Source of the DNA: JAHJQZ01 sp963676075
GTDB lineage: Bacteria > Pseudomonadota > Alphaproteobacteria > Rhizobiales > Devosiaceae
Direction of reading: 5' to 3'
Assembly (NCBI GenBank): GCA_963676075.2
Contig: CAXXNZ010000031.1
Location: forward strand, 186,001-250,000
DNA: 64,000 bases
The notes beneath the pieces are model-generated. The model was not told where the DNA came from. It did no database searches and saw only the letters and a program-made list of their open reading frames with translations. Positions 26,727-34,180 of the stretch are shown in pieces (positions within the stretch are counted from its first letter, which is position 1; each line of letters opens with the position of its first letter). The translations under genes were made by a program, and so were the position numbers.

Positions 26727-26784
26727 GCGTGAGTGTGCTGAATTTGCTGCTGCGCCACCAGCGCGTGACTGCTATGGTCCTCCT

Positions 26785-26886
26785 ACCGAGGGGTGCCCCG
26801 CCAAGGGGCTGAGACTCTGTTGGCCAAGTGGCAGCACAGTGACCCTTTGAACCTGATCCGGGTCATGCCGGCGAAGGAACGGGATC
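26785..26886 (+). ncRNA. TPP riboswitch (THI element) in front of Nudix-thiD
   Basis: The thiamine pyrophosphate aptamer core is visible: GGGGTGCCC followed by GGGGCTGAGA, then, after a variable arm, GACCCTTTGAACCTGATCC and GGGTCATGCCGGCGAAGGAA. It ends about 40 bases before the Nudix start codon, so it probably represses translation or elongation of Nudix-thiD when TPP is abundant. Confidence 0.95.
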
Positions 26887-26926
26887 ACCGCTCTCTCCTT
26901 TGCCGGCCTTCATATCGAGGGCCGCC

Positions 26927-27385
26927 ATGTCGACACTTCTCTCCACCCGCCCATTCGTACGTCCCATCGCGGCAACGATTGCCGCGGTGATACGGGACGA
27001 CGAGGTGCTGCTGGTCCGCCGGGCCAATCCACCCGATGCCGGGAAATGGGGGTTTCCGGGCGGCAAAATCGAACAGGGTGAGACGATCGTCGATGCCGCC
27101 TTGCGCGAACTGCGTGAAGAGACCGGCGTAATGGCCGAGGCGCTCAGCGTCTTCACCGCCCTCGACGCGTTCGACCGGGATGAGACCGGCGGGCTGCGCC
27201 ATCATTTCATATTGATCGCCGTACTGTGCCGGTGGACATCCGGCGATCCGGTCGCCGCCGACGATGCACTCGAAGCGCGATGGATACGACTTGCCGAACT
27301 CGACAGCTTCGATCTGGTCCTCAGCCGCGACGTCGCAGACGTTGCGCGGCAGGCGGCCGAGTTGATGAGCGAGATGCGGCCATGA
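26927..27385 (+). CDS. Nudix hydrolase under TPP-riboswitch control
   Basis: Protein of 152 residues with a complete Nudix box (GGKIEQGETIVDAALRELRE followed by ETGVM), which binds the metal ions for hydrolysis of a nucleoside- or pyrophosphate-linked substrate. The ATG at 26927 follows GAGG at 6 nt; an in-frame TTG at 26900 is less plausible. It is the first gene behind the TPP riboswitch and overlaps thiD by 4 bp (ATGA). That context suggests a role in thiamine metabolism, for example hydrolysis of HMP-PP or damaged TPP analogues (E. coli NudJ acts on HMP-PP), but the sequence itself gives only the superfamily. Confidence 0.88.
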   Translation: MSTLLSTRPFVRPIAATIAAVIRDDEVLLVRRANPPDAGKWGFPGGKIEQGETIVDAALRELREETGVMAEALSVFTALDAFDRDETGGLRHHFILIAVLCRWTSGDPVAADDALEARWIRLAELDSFDLVLSRDVADVARQAAELMSEMRP

Positions 27386-28188
27386 TCGCCAATGTCCTGA
27401 CCATCGCCGGAACCGACCCATCCGGTGGCGCCGGCATACAGGCTGACATCAAGACGTTTTCGGCATTGGGGACCTATGCCACGTCGGTGATCACCGCCGT
27501 GGTCGCGCAGAACACGCAAGGCGTGCGTTCCCATGTTGCGCTGGAACCGGCATTTGTCGGCGACCAGATCGATGCCGTCTTCGAGGATGTGCGGATCGAT
27601 GCGGTCAAGATCGGGATGATCGCCAACGCCCGGATTGCCGAAACAATTGCCGATCGTCTGCGCCACCATGGGGCGCGCAACATCGTGCTCGACCCAGTCA
27701 TGATGGCGACGAGCGGGCATGCGCTGATCGATGAGAATGCGACCGTTGCGGTGCGAGAACTGCTTGTGCCGTTGGCAACGCTCATCACCCCCAATCTGCC
27801 GGAAGCAGCTGTTCTGCTGACGCGGGAGATCGACTGGACGGCTGAGGCCATGCGCGCGGTGCTGCCCGATCTAGAGGCTCTGGGCTCCGAATGGGTGTTG
27901 CTGAAAGGTGGCCATCTACAGAGCAGCGCCGAAAGCACCGACTTTCTGCATGGTCATGGCGACACCATCACGCTTTCCGCGCCCCGCATCATGACCCGCA
28001 ACGATCACGGAACAGGCTGCACGCTTTCTTCCGCCATAGCCGCGCTGCTGCCATCTCGCGGCATGGTACAAGGCGTGCGCGAAGCCAAGGCATTCCTTCA
28101 GGACGCTCTGGCGGCAAGCGGTGCGCTAGATGTTGGGCACGGGCACGGACCGGTGCATCATTTTCATCGTCTGTGGCCATCGGCCTGA
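27382..28188 (+). CDS. thiD: Hydroxymethylpyrimidine/phosphomethylpyrimidine kinase
   Basis: Phosphorylates HMP and then HMP-P to give HMP-PP for thiamine synthesis; cytoplasmic, 268 residues. Family motifs are VLTIAGTDPSGGAGIQADIKTF at the N-terminus, IVLDPVMMATSG, LITPNLPEA, WVLLKGGH, and the C-terminal anion-hole/catalytic stretch NDHGTGCTLSSAIAA. It is translationally coupled to the Nudix gene and shares its TPP riboswitch. Confidence 0.95.
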   Translation: MIANVLTIAGTDPSGGAGIQADIKTFSALGTYATSVITAVVAQNTQGVRSHVALEPAFVGDQIDAVFEDVRIDAVKIGMIANARIAETIADRLRHHGARNIVLDPVMMATSGHALIDENATVAVRELLVPLATLITPNLPEAAVLLTREIDWTAEAMRAVLPDLEALGSEWVLLKGGHLQSSAESTDFLHGHGDTITLSAPRIMTRNDHGTGCTLSSAIAALLPSRGMVQGVREAKAFLQDALAASGALDVGHGHGPVHHFHRLWPSA

Positions 28189-28257
28189 GCCCCCGAAGCC
28201 TGCCTTGCCATCTGGGGCGCTTGCGCATAGATATCGATGATCGTCGAAAGGAGATTT

Positions 28258-28293
28258 ATGCGCAGAGGCTTTGTTGGTTTGGACCGCTTTTAG
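28258..28293 (+). CDS. Possible 11-residue leader peptide (MRRGFVGLDRF)
   Basis: An ATG at 28258 is preceded by AAAGGAG at a suitable distance and opens an 11-codon frame ending in TAG at 28291-28293. The peptide is MRRGFVGLDRF. A small hairpin (CCGC...GCGG) overlaps its stop and a stronger one with a T-run follows before the GNAT gene. This is the layout of a transcription-attenuation or ribosome-stalling leader. It could also be chance; no homologues are known to me. Confidence 0.45.
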   Translation: MRRGFVGLDRF

Positions 28294-28302
28294 CGGCTTA
28301 AC

Positions 28303-28343
28303 CCGGCACATCGGTGCCGGACCTTTTCGCATATTCTTTTTTT
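28303..28343 (+). terminator. Stem-loop with T-rich tail between thiD and the GNAT gene
   Basis: CCGGCAC (within 28303-28310) pairs with GTGCCGG (28314-28320). TTTT lies 3 bases later and a second run of seven T at about 28337-28343. It may terminate the thiD transcript, or attenuate transcription into the GNAT gene after the short leader frame. Confidence 0.55.
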
Positions 28344-28354
28344 GTGGAGTTCTC

Positions 28355-28807
28355 ATGCAGACCCCCGATCTTGTGATCCGGCCTTTCGACGAGGCGACGG
28401 ATATCGAACCGCTGTCGACCATCTGGTTTGACGCCTCACTCACGGCACACCCTTTCATGGGCAGGACGCGCCTGCTCGCGCAGCGAAAGCTGATCGAGGA
28501 ACACTACCTTCCCAATTCGGAAACCTGGGTTGCCTGCCGCGACGGCGTGCCCATCGGCTTCATCAGCCTGCTCGGAACATTTGTCGGCGGCATTTTCGTC
28601 GCTCCCAGCCAACAGGGGCGGGGCGTCGGTGGTAAGCTGATGGAGCTGGCGATGGAGCGGACCGGAGAGCTATGTCTGGAAGTCTATACCCGTAACGAAA
28701 ACGCGATGCGGTTCTACATCGGGCTCGGCTTCCGGGAGGTCTCGCGCCGCCAGACCGACGACCTGGACCTTCCCTTCGAAAACGCGCGTCTCGAGTGGAA
28801 GGCCTGA
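28355..28807 (+). CDS. GNAT-family N-acetyltransferase
   Basis: Transfers an acetyl group from acetyl-CoA to an amine of an unknown substrate; cytoplasmic, 150 residues. The acetyl-CoA site motif is visible (GGIFVAPSQQGRGVGGKLM), followed by LCLEVYTRNENAMRFYIGLGF, typical of RimI-like enzymes. The ATG at 28355 follows GGAG at 6 nt. It is preceded by a possible leader peptide and hairpins, so its expression may be attenuated. It converges with thiE. Confidence 0.88.
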   Translation: MQTPDLVIRPFDEATDIEPLSTIWFDASLTAHPFMGRTRLLAQRKLIEEHYLPNSETWVACRDGVPIGFISLLGTFVGGIFVAPSQQGRGVGGKLMELAMERTGELCLEVYTRNENAMRFYIGLGFREVSRRQTDDLDLPFENARLEWKA

Positions 28808-28848
28808 CGACCGGGCCGGGCGGCTTGACCGCCCGGCCTGCTGATCAC

Positions 28849-29484
28849 CTAAAGAGACAGCGCCCTGATCTTGGCCCGCAGCAGGTGTGCCGCTGCCTCT
28901 GGATCGGGTTGGCCGCAAATGGCCGAAACCACGGCGACGCCAGCGGCACCTGCTGCCAACGCCAGCGCGATATGGTGCGCCTTGAGCCCGCCAATGGCGA
29001 CGGCGGGAACCCGGCTCTCCGCGATCTGTGCGGCAAGACCGTCGAACCCGACCGGCTGTTTGTGATCGCGTTTGGTCGGTGTGGCAAAGACCGGTCCGGC
29101 GCCGACGTAGTCCACCAGCGCGGGATCGACAGCTGACGCCAGTTCTGGTGTTTCGACGCTGAGACCAAGGATCGCATTCGTGCCGATCCGGGCGCGTGCC
29201 GCCGCAACCTCTGTGTCGCCCTGTCCGATGTGGACGCCGTCCGCGCCGATGGCGACGGCGGCCGCCACATCGTCATTGACGATCAGTTTCGCGTTCGTGC
29301 CGGCAAGCGCCGCCTTCAGGGCGCGTCCCGTTTCGATCAGGCGTTCGGTGTCGGCCTGCTTGTCGCGTAATTGCACCATGGTCGCGCCGCCGGCTACGGC
29401 CGCGCGAGCCGTCTCCACCATGCCGATCCCGGCACAAAGGCCGGGATCGAGAACGAGATAGACCGAAAGGTCGAAGTCCTTCAT
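28849..29484 (-). CDS. thiE: Thiamine phosphate synthase
   Basis: Joins HMP-PP and the thiazole phosphate to give thiamine phosphate; cytoplasmic TIM barrel of 211 residues. Conserved stretches are TMVQLRDKQAD, LIVNDDVAAAVAIGADGVHIGQGD, DYVGAGPVFATPTKRDH and VPAVAIGGLKAHH. It overlaps thiM by 4 bp and is the last gene of thiC-thiM-thiE, so it is under the TPP riboswitch at 32.2 kb. Confidence 0.95.
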   Translation of the reverse strand: MKDFDLSVYLVLDPGLCAGIGMVETARAAVAGGATMVQLRDKQADTERLIETGRALKAALAGTNAKLIVNDDVAAAVAIGADGVHIGQGDTEVAAARARIGTNAILGLSVETPELASAVDPALVDYVGAGPVFATPTKRDHKQPVGFDGLAAQIAESRVPAVAIGGLKAHHIALALAAGAAGVAVVSAICGQPDPEAAAHLLRAKIRALSL

Positions 29485-30290
29485 GCAAGGGCCTCGTCCA
29501 CAAGGTGAATCTCCGCCTCGCCATCCAGTATGTCGGGCGTCACCGCATGAAGCGCATCGAGAAACCGTGGTGCAAAACTCCCTGGCCCCTCTGCTCCCTT
29601 GTGCGCGCGGGTGCCGGCGACGGCGAAATGGGCGAGCGCCCCGACGACAGCCTCGAACGCATCATCCGCTACCGCCGCATAGGCACCGCATAGGCAGGTC
29701 AGCGAACAGCCCAGCGCCGTGTTCATCGGCATCCATGGCGATCCACCCGCGATCCGCACGGCACGGGCACCGTCGGTGACGAAGTCCTCTGCGCCGGTGA
29801 CCGCGACGACGCTGCCGCTTTGCTTGGCCAACCGGCACGCGCCATCCTCTGCAACCTCGACAGCGTCGCGTCCGTCAACGCCCTGGCCCCGGCTGGCCTC
29901 GCCGGCCAGCGCCAGGATTTCCGATGCGTTGCCGCGAATGATCGTCGGGTGCAGTCCGATCAGTTCCGTCGTGACCCGGCGACGATAGCCGGTTGCCTGA
30001 CAGGCCACCGGGTCGAGTACCCAGGGGCGCTCGGCTGCCTGTGCACCGGCGATGGCGGCGCGCATTCCGTCAACAAAAGGATCGGAGAGCGTGCCGATAT
30101 TGACCGTCAACGCCCCGGCAATGCCTGCGAATTCCCCCGATTCCTCGGCGTCCGAGACCATGGCTGGGCTGGCACCAGCGGCCAGCAGCACGTTGGCGGC
30201 AATGTTCATCGCCACGTAATTGGTGATGCATTGCACCAGCGGCGGATTGGCTCTGAGGGCGGCAAGAAGGGTGCCCGGCGTTGCGCTCAT
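29481..30290 (-). CDS. thiM: Hydroxyethylthiazole kinase
   Basis: Phosphorylates the thiazole moiety for salvage into thiamine; 269 residues. Motifs are PLVQCITNYVAMNIAANVLLAAGASPAM, IIRGNASEILALAG, VVAVTGAEDFVTDG and the C-terminal TALGCSLTCLCGAYAA. The last normally reads GTGCxLT, so the ThiM catalytic cysteine is kept. I chose the ATG at 30290 because it overlaps the thiC stop (ATGA); longer frames run into thiC. Confidence 0.94.
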   Translation of the reverse strand: MSATPGTLLAALRANPPLVQCITNYVAMNIAANVLLAAGASPAMVSDAEESGEFAGIAGALTVNIGTLSDPFVDGMRAAIAGAQAAERPWVLDPVACQATGYRRRVTTELIGLHPTIIRGNASEILALAGEASRGQGVDGRDAVEVAEDGACRLAKQSGSVVAVTGAEDFVTDGARAVRIAGGSPWMPMNTALGCSLTCLCGAYAAVADDAFEAVVGALAHFAVAGTRAHKGAEGPGSFAPRFLDALHAVTPDILDGEAEIHLVDEALA

Positions 30291-32089
30291 CGTGCGTCCT
30301 CCAGCGGCATGTAGAGTTCGCCGCCCTCGCGGAACTTCTCCGCCATTTTCGCCATGCCCTCCTTCTGGGCTTCGGCACGAATGTCGTGACTGATGCGCAT
30401 CGAGCAGAATTTCGGCCCGCACATCGAACAGAAATGCGCCACCTTGTGCGCTTCCTTCGGCAAGGTTTCGTCGTGCATCGTGCGTGCCGTATCGGGGTCG
30501 AGCGACAGGTTGAACTGGTCTTCCCAGCGAAACTCGAAACGGGCCCGGGAGAGTGCGTCGTCGCGGATCTGCGCCGCCGGGTGGCCCTTGGCGAGATCGG
30601 CGGCATGGGCGGCAATCTTGTAGGTGATCACGCCCACCTTGACGTCGTCACGGTCGGGCAGACCGAGATGCTCCTTGGGCGTCACGTAACAAAGCATCGC
30701 CGTGCCGAACCAGCCGATCATCGCCGCGCCGATGCCCGATGTGATGTGGTCATAGCCCGGTGCAATATCGGTCGTCAGCGGTCCGAGCGTGTAGAACGGC
30801 GCCTCGCCGCAGACCGTGAGCTGTTTGTCCATGTTGGCCTTGATCTTGTGCATCGGCACATGACCGGGACCCTCGATCATCACCTGGCAGTCCTTGGCCC
30901 AGGCGATCTGCGTCAGTTCCCCCAGCGTTTCCAGTTCGGCGAACTGCGCCTCATCATTGGCGTCGGCGATGGAACCGGGGCGTAGCCCGTCGCCAAGCGA
31001 GAAGCTGACGTCATAGGCGCGGGCAATGTCGCAGATCTCGTCGAAATGCTCGTAAAGGAAGCTTTCGCGGTGGTGATGGAGGCACCACTTGGCCATGATA
31101 GAGCCGCCGCGCGAGACGATGCCCGTCACCCGGCCGACCGTCATCGGGATCATGTGCAACCTGAGGCCAGCATGGATGGTGAAATAATCGACGCCCTGTT
31201 CGGCCTGTTCGATCAGCGTGTCGCGGAAGACCTCCCAGGAAAGATCCTCGGCAATGCCGCCGACCTTTTCAAGCGCCTGATAGAGCGGCACCGTGCCGAT
31301 GGGCACGGGCGAATTGCGGATGATCCAGTCGCGGATGTTGTGGATGTTGCGGCCGGTCGACAGGTCCATGACCGTGTCGGCGCCCCAGCGGATGGCCCAG
31401 ACCATCTTTTCCACCTCCTCGGCCATTGACGAGGTCACCGCCGAATTGCCGATATTGGCGTTGATCTTGACCAGGAAATTGCGACCGATCGCCATCGGTT
31501 CGGCTTCGGGGTGGTTGATATTGGCCGGTATGATCGCCCGCCCTTTCGCCACCTCGTCGCGCACGAATTCGGGAGTGATGAAATCGGGGATCTCTGCGCC
31601 GAAGGCCTCCCCATCGCGTTCAAGCGCCTGCTTCGCCGCCTGCCGGCCGAGATTTTCGCGGATGGCGACGAATTCCATTTCCGGCGTGACGATGCCGGCC
31701 CTTGCATAGGCCATCTGGGTGACGGCACGGCCATTCTTGGCGCGCCGTGGTTCGTGACGCACCGGGAATTCGGGCGTCAAACGCGTGCCCTCGGCAAAGC
31801 CATTGTCCTCGGGCTTCACATGCCGACCCAGATAATGCTCGGTGTCGTTGCGCGCTGCGACCCACGCGTCGCGCACTCGCACAAGTCCGCATTCTATGGC
31901 GATCTTGGCTTCCGGGTCGGTGTAGGGGCCGGAGCTGTCATAGATGGTGACGGGGTCTTCGCCTGCCGTGGGGTGCAGGTCGATCTCGCGCATGGGCACG
32001 CGGATATCGGGGTTGAGAGTGCCCGCATGCCAGACACGGCGTGAAGCGGGCAGGGGACCTGTGGTGACGGTCGGGGACAGATCTTTCAT
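30287..32089 (-). CDS. thiC: Phosphomethylpyrimidine synthase (radical SAM HMP-P synthase)
   Basis: Converts aminoimidazole ribotide to HMP-P using S-adenosylmethionine and an iron-sulfur cluster; 600 residues, normal length. The N-terminal ThiC-associated domain is followed by the barrel (MAYARAGIVTPEMEFVAIREN, VMDLSTGRNIHNIRDWIIRNSPVPIGTVP). The C-terminal [4Fe-4S] motif is CSMCGPKFC (C554, C557, C562). GGAGG precedes the ATG. It is the first gene of thiC-thiM-thiE behind its own TPP riboswitch. No thiO, thiS or thiG follows, so thiazole synthesis genes must lie elsewhere or be absent. Confidence 0.97.
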   Translation of the reverse strand: MKDLSPTVTTGPLPASRRVWHAGTLNPDIRVPMREIDLHPTAGEDPVTIYDSSGPYTDPEAKIAIECGLVRVRDAWVAARNDTEHYLGRHVKPEDNGFAEGTRLTPEFPVRHEPRRAKNGRAVTQMAYARAGIVTPEMEFVAIRENLGRQAAKQALERDGEAFGAEIPDFITPEFVRDEVAKGRAIIPANINHPEAEPMAIGRNFLVKINANIGNSAVTSSMAEEVEKMVWAIRWGADTVMDLSTGRNIHNIRDWIIRNSPVPIGTVPLYQALEKVGGIAEDLSWEVFRDTLIEQAEQGVDYFTIHAGLRLHMIPMTVGRVTGIVSRGGSIMAKWCLHHHRESFLYEHFDEICDIARAYDVSFSLGDGLRPGSIADANDEAQFAELETLGELTQIAWAKDCQVMIEGPGHVPMHKIKANMDKQLTVCGEAPFYTLGPLTTDIAPGYDHITSGIGAAMIGWFGTAMLCYVTPKEHLGLPDRDDVKVGVITYKIAAHAADLAKGHPAAQIRDDALSRARFEFRWEDQFNLSLDPDTARTMHDETLPKEAHKVAHFCSMCGPKFCSMRISHDIRAEAQKEGMAKMAEKFREGGELYMPLEDAR

Positions 32090-32200
32090 GGGTCGGAGCC
32101 TCCAGTGCTCGATGCGTTGGAGACCCAGTTCGCCGTAATGAATGGAGAGGGGCTGCGTGAATTGCTTCAGGGCAAATCGGCCGTGGCCGCAGCAGGTGCA

Positions 32201-32308
32201 CCATCCCTACGCCAGTATGAACTGGATCAGGTTCATCGGGTCACTGCGCTGCTCGGACCTGCCGGACCGGCTATCAGAATCTCAGCCCCTTGTCGGGACC
32301 CCCCGGGT
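32201..32308 (-). ncRNA. TPP riboswitch (THI element) upstream of thiC
   Basis: On the minus strand the aptamer core reads GGGTCCCGACAAGGGGCTGAGA, then, after a variable arm, GACCCGATGAACCTGATCC and GTTCATACTGGCGTAGGGA. About 110 bases separate it from the thiC start, room for the expression platform. It is the second TPP aptamer in this window and faces the opposite way from the one before Nudix-thiD. Confidence 0.96.
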
Positions 32309-32318
32309 GAATGTGCGA

Positions 32319-32347
32319 AGACTGCGTCTGACCCGGAGCTTTGTCAA
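32319..32347 (-). promoter_or_regulatory. Candidate sigma-70 promoter of thiC
   Basis: On the minus strand, TTGACA (32347 to 32342) is followed after 17 bases by CAGTCT (32324 to 32319). Transcription would begin just in front of the TPP aptamer. The -35 box is perfect, the -10 box is weak. Confidence 0.5.
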
Positions 32348-32466
32348 TCGCCGGAAAGGCGAATGATGACATATCCGATTTTCTGAAGTCACGATCCACA
32401 AACATTCGTTTTTCCGAAGGCGTGGTGGCGCATAGACTTGCCGCAGAAACGATGGGGAAGGCGTAT

Positions 32467-33387
32467 ATGTTGGAGAATTCGCCAGTCGGTTTCATCGGAC
32501 TCGGCACCATGGGCGCACCGATGGCGCTGAACATCGTCCGCGCGGGTACGCCACTTGTCGTCTGGAACCGAACAACCAGTCGTTGCGCGCCGCTGGCCGA
32601 GGCCGGCGCGATGGTTGCTTCCAACGCGGACGAGGTGTTCGCGAGGTGTCAGACGATTATCCTCATGCTGGAACATGGCGATGCGACCGATGCAGTTCTT
32701 TGCCGTCATGAACCCGATTTCAAATTGCGTGTTGCCGGCCGAACCATCGTTTGCATGGGTACGACATCGGCGAACTATTCGAGACGCCTGTCCGATGACA
32801 TTCGCGCCGCGGGGGGATGCTATGTCGAAGCCCCGGTCTCAGGCTCGCGCAAGCCGGCTGAGGCGGGGCAATTGATCGGCATGTTGGCGGGCGATCCGGA
32901 GAGTGTCGCGCGCCTGCGGCCGATCCTTGCGCCTGTCTGCAAGGAAATATTCGGCTGCGGCGCCGTACCGGGTGCGCTCAACATGAAGCTCGCGGTCAAC
33001 ACCTTCCTGATCACCCTGGTGACCGGGCTTGCCGAGGCTGCCCATTTCGCCGTGCAGCACGGGCTCAACATGAACCTTTTCACCGACATCGTGAATGCGG
33101 GACCGATGGCGAGCGAGGTCTCCGAGATCAAAATCGCAAAGCTCCTGCGCCGTGATTTCACCCGTCAGGCCGGTATTTCGGATGTGCTCAAGAACGCCAG
33201 TCTCGTGGTCGAGGCCGCCCGCGATGCCGGGCTTGCATCCCCGCTAATGGATGCTTGTTTGGCCCTTTACAGTGAGACCCAAGCTCTGGGGTTTGCGGAA
33301 GAGGACATGATTTCGGTCATTCGCGCCATCGAGGCGCGCACGGAGCGGTTATTGGCCGCGACCGAAAGCCAAACGCATGATCATTAA
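32467..33387 (+). CDS. NAD(P)-dependent beta-hydroxyacid dehydrogenase (3-hydroxyisobutyrate dehydrogenase-like)
   Basis: Cytoplasmic oxidoreductase of 306 residues acting on a beta-hydroxyacid, or reducing the matching semialdehyde. The Rossmann motif is GFIGLGTMGAPMA (8-20). NAD-binding strands and the catalytic helix GALNMKLAVNTFLI, with its lysine, are at about 170-185. The C-terminal all-alpha domain completes the fold. I chose the ATG at 32467 because GGGGAAGG lies directly upstream; an ATG at 32452 is possible. The exact substrate is not evident, and the neighbours (thiamine genes, LysE remnant) do not help. Confidence 0.88.
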   Translation: MLENSPVGFIGLGTMGAPMALNIVRAGTPLVVWNRTTSRCAPLAEAGAMVASNADEVFARCQTIILMLEHGDATDAVLCRHEPDFKLRVAGRTIVCMGTTSANYSRRLSDDIRAAGGCYVEAPVSGSRKPAEAGQLIGMLAGDPESVARLRPILAPVCKEIFGCGAVPGALNMKLAVNTFLITLVTGLAEAAHFAVQHGLNMNLFTDIVNAGPMASEVSEIKIAKLLRRDFTRQAGISDVLKNASLVVEAARDAGLASPLMDACLALYSETQALGFAEEDMISVIRAIEARTERLLAATESQTHDH

Positions 33388-33393
33388 TACCAT

Positions 33394-33520
33394 TTGGCAG
33401 CACCGGCCGACCTGATTGCCGTTCTGATTATGTTCACGGTGGGCGTTGCTACCCCCCGCACGGCAACGCTAATGATCCTCGCCACCACCATGGCGAGAGG
33501 GCGCGTATTGGCGGCCCCAA
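33394..33520 (+). pseudogene. Remnant of a LysE-family exporter gene (N-terminal part only)
   Basis: A short frame reads ADLIAVLIMFTVGVATPRTATLMILATTMARGR, which closely resembles the first helix and TPGPAT motif of LysE-family exporters (the GP is changed to RT here). After about 40 codons the resemblance ends, and the remaining ~90 bases up to the cupin gene show no homology I can see. It is probably the stump of a deleted exporter gene once placed behind the dehydrogenase. No intact start with a ribosome-binding site is visible. Confidence 0.6.
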
Positions 33521-33621
33521 TCAGGATCCTGACCTATCAGCGGAATTCACAAACACCCTCGCCGGGATCGGTGCGCAACATCTCGTCATTCCGTCCGCCC
33601 GACCTGTCATTGTGAAGCTGG

Positions 33622-34047
33622 CTAAGGCGAGATGACCGGACCGACGATCGCCTGATCAAACGCCGCGCAGACTGCCGCGACCTCTTGAGGATCATGCGGC
33701 TCGGTCAATTCCGATAGCGCCAGAAAGAAGCGCTCATGGTGAGCAGGCGTGGAAACCAGCGTCATCCTCGCCGGGCTTTTACCAAGGGTGGAGAAACCAT
33801 GTATGACGCCCTGAGCGACATAGACATGTGCGCCGGCTTCGACAGTCAGTCGATCTTCTCCCACCAAAAAGAGAAACGCCCCCGCGGCTACATGGAATAT
33901 TTTGTCCTCGTGGAAGGAGATGTGCGCCGGTGCTCCCATTCCCGGTGCAACCGTCAACTCCATGACGGTGAACGGGGCCGTATCGCCGCCAACAAGCACA
34001 TCCGCGTCGATACCGGAAAAGCGCGCCTTGCCGACAGAGGGGAGCAC
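33622..34047 (-). CDS. Cupin-domain protein (start codon uncertain)
   Basis: Small beta-barrel protein of 141 residues from GTG at 34047. The cupin motifs are visible: GAPAHISFHEDKIFHVAAGAFLFLVGED (first) and AGAHVYVAQGVIHGFSTLG (second), which usually bind a metal ion. The function is unknown; candidates are a dioxygenase-like enzyme or a sensor. The GTG has no ribosome-binding site. The frame stays open upstream to an ATC at 34084-34086 that sits 7 bases after a perfect AGGAG, which would add 13 residues (IPPIIEPCPPVSG). It is divergent from the LysR gene at 34181, its likely regulator. Confidence 0.75.
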   Translation of the reverse strand: MLPSVGKARFSGIDADVLVGGDTAPFTVMELTVAPGMGAPAHISFHEDKIFHVAAGAFLFLVGEDRLTVEAGAHVYVAQGVIHGFSTLGKSPARMTLVSTPAHHERFFLALSELTEPHDPQEVAAVCAAFDQAIVGPVISP

Positions 34048-34180
34048 GCCACTGACAGGTGGGCAAGGTTCGATAATGGGGGGGATGGCAAATCTCCTTG
34101 TTTTGCTGCCCCAGGCTAGACGACAAGAATTGTTCAGATTAGTGGTTATTTTCTGTCATGATTGGGCATTTTTCTGCACA

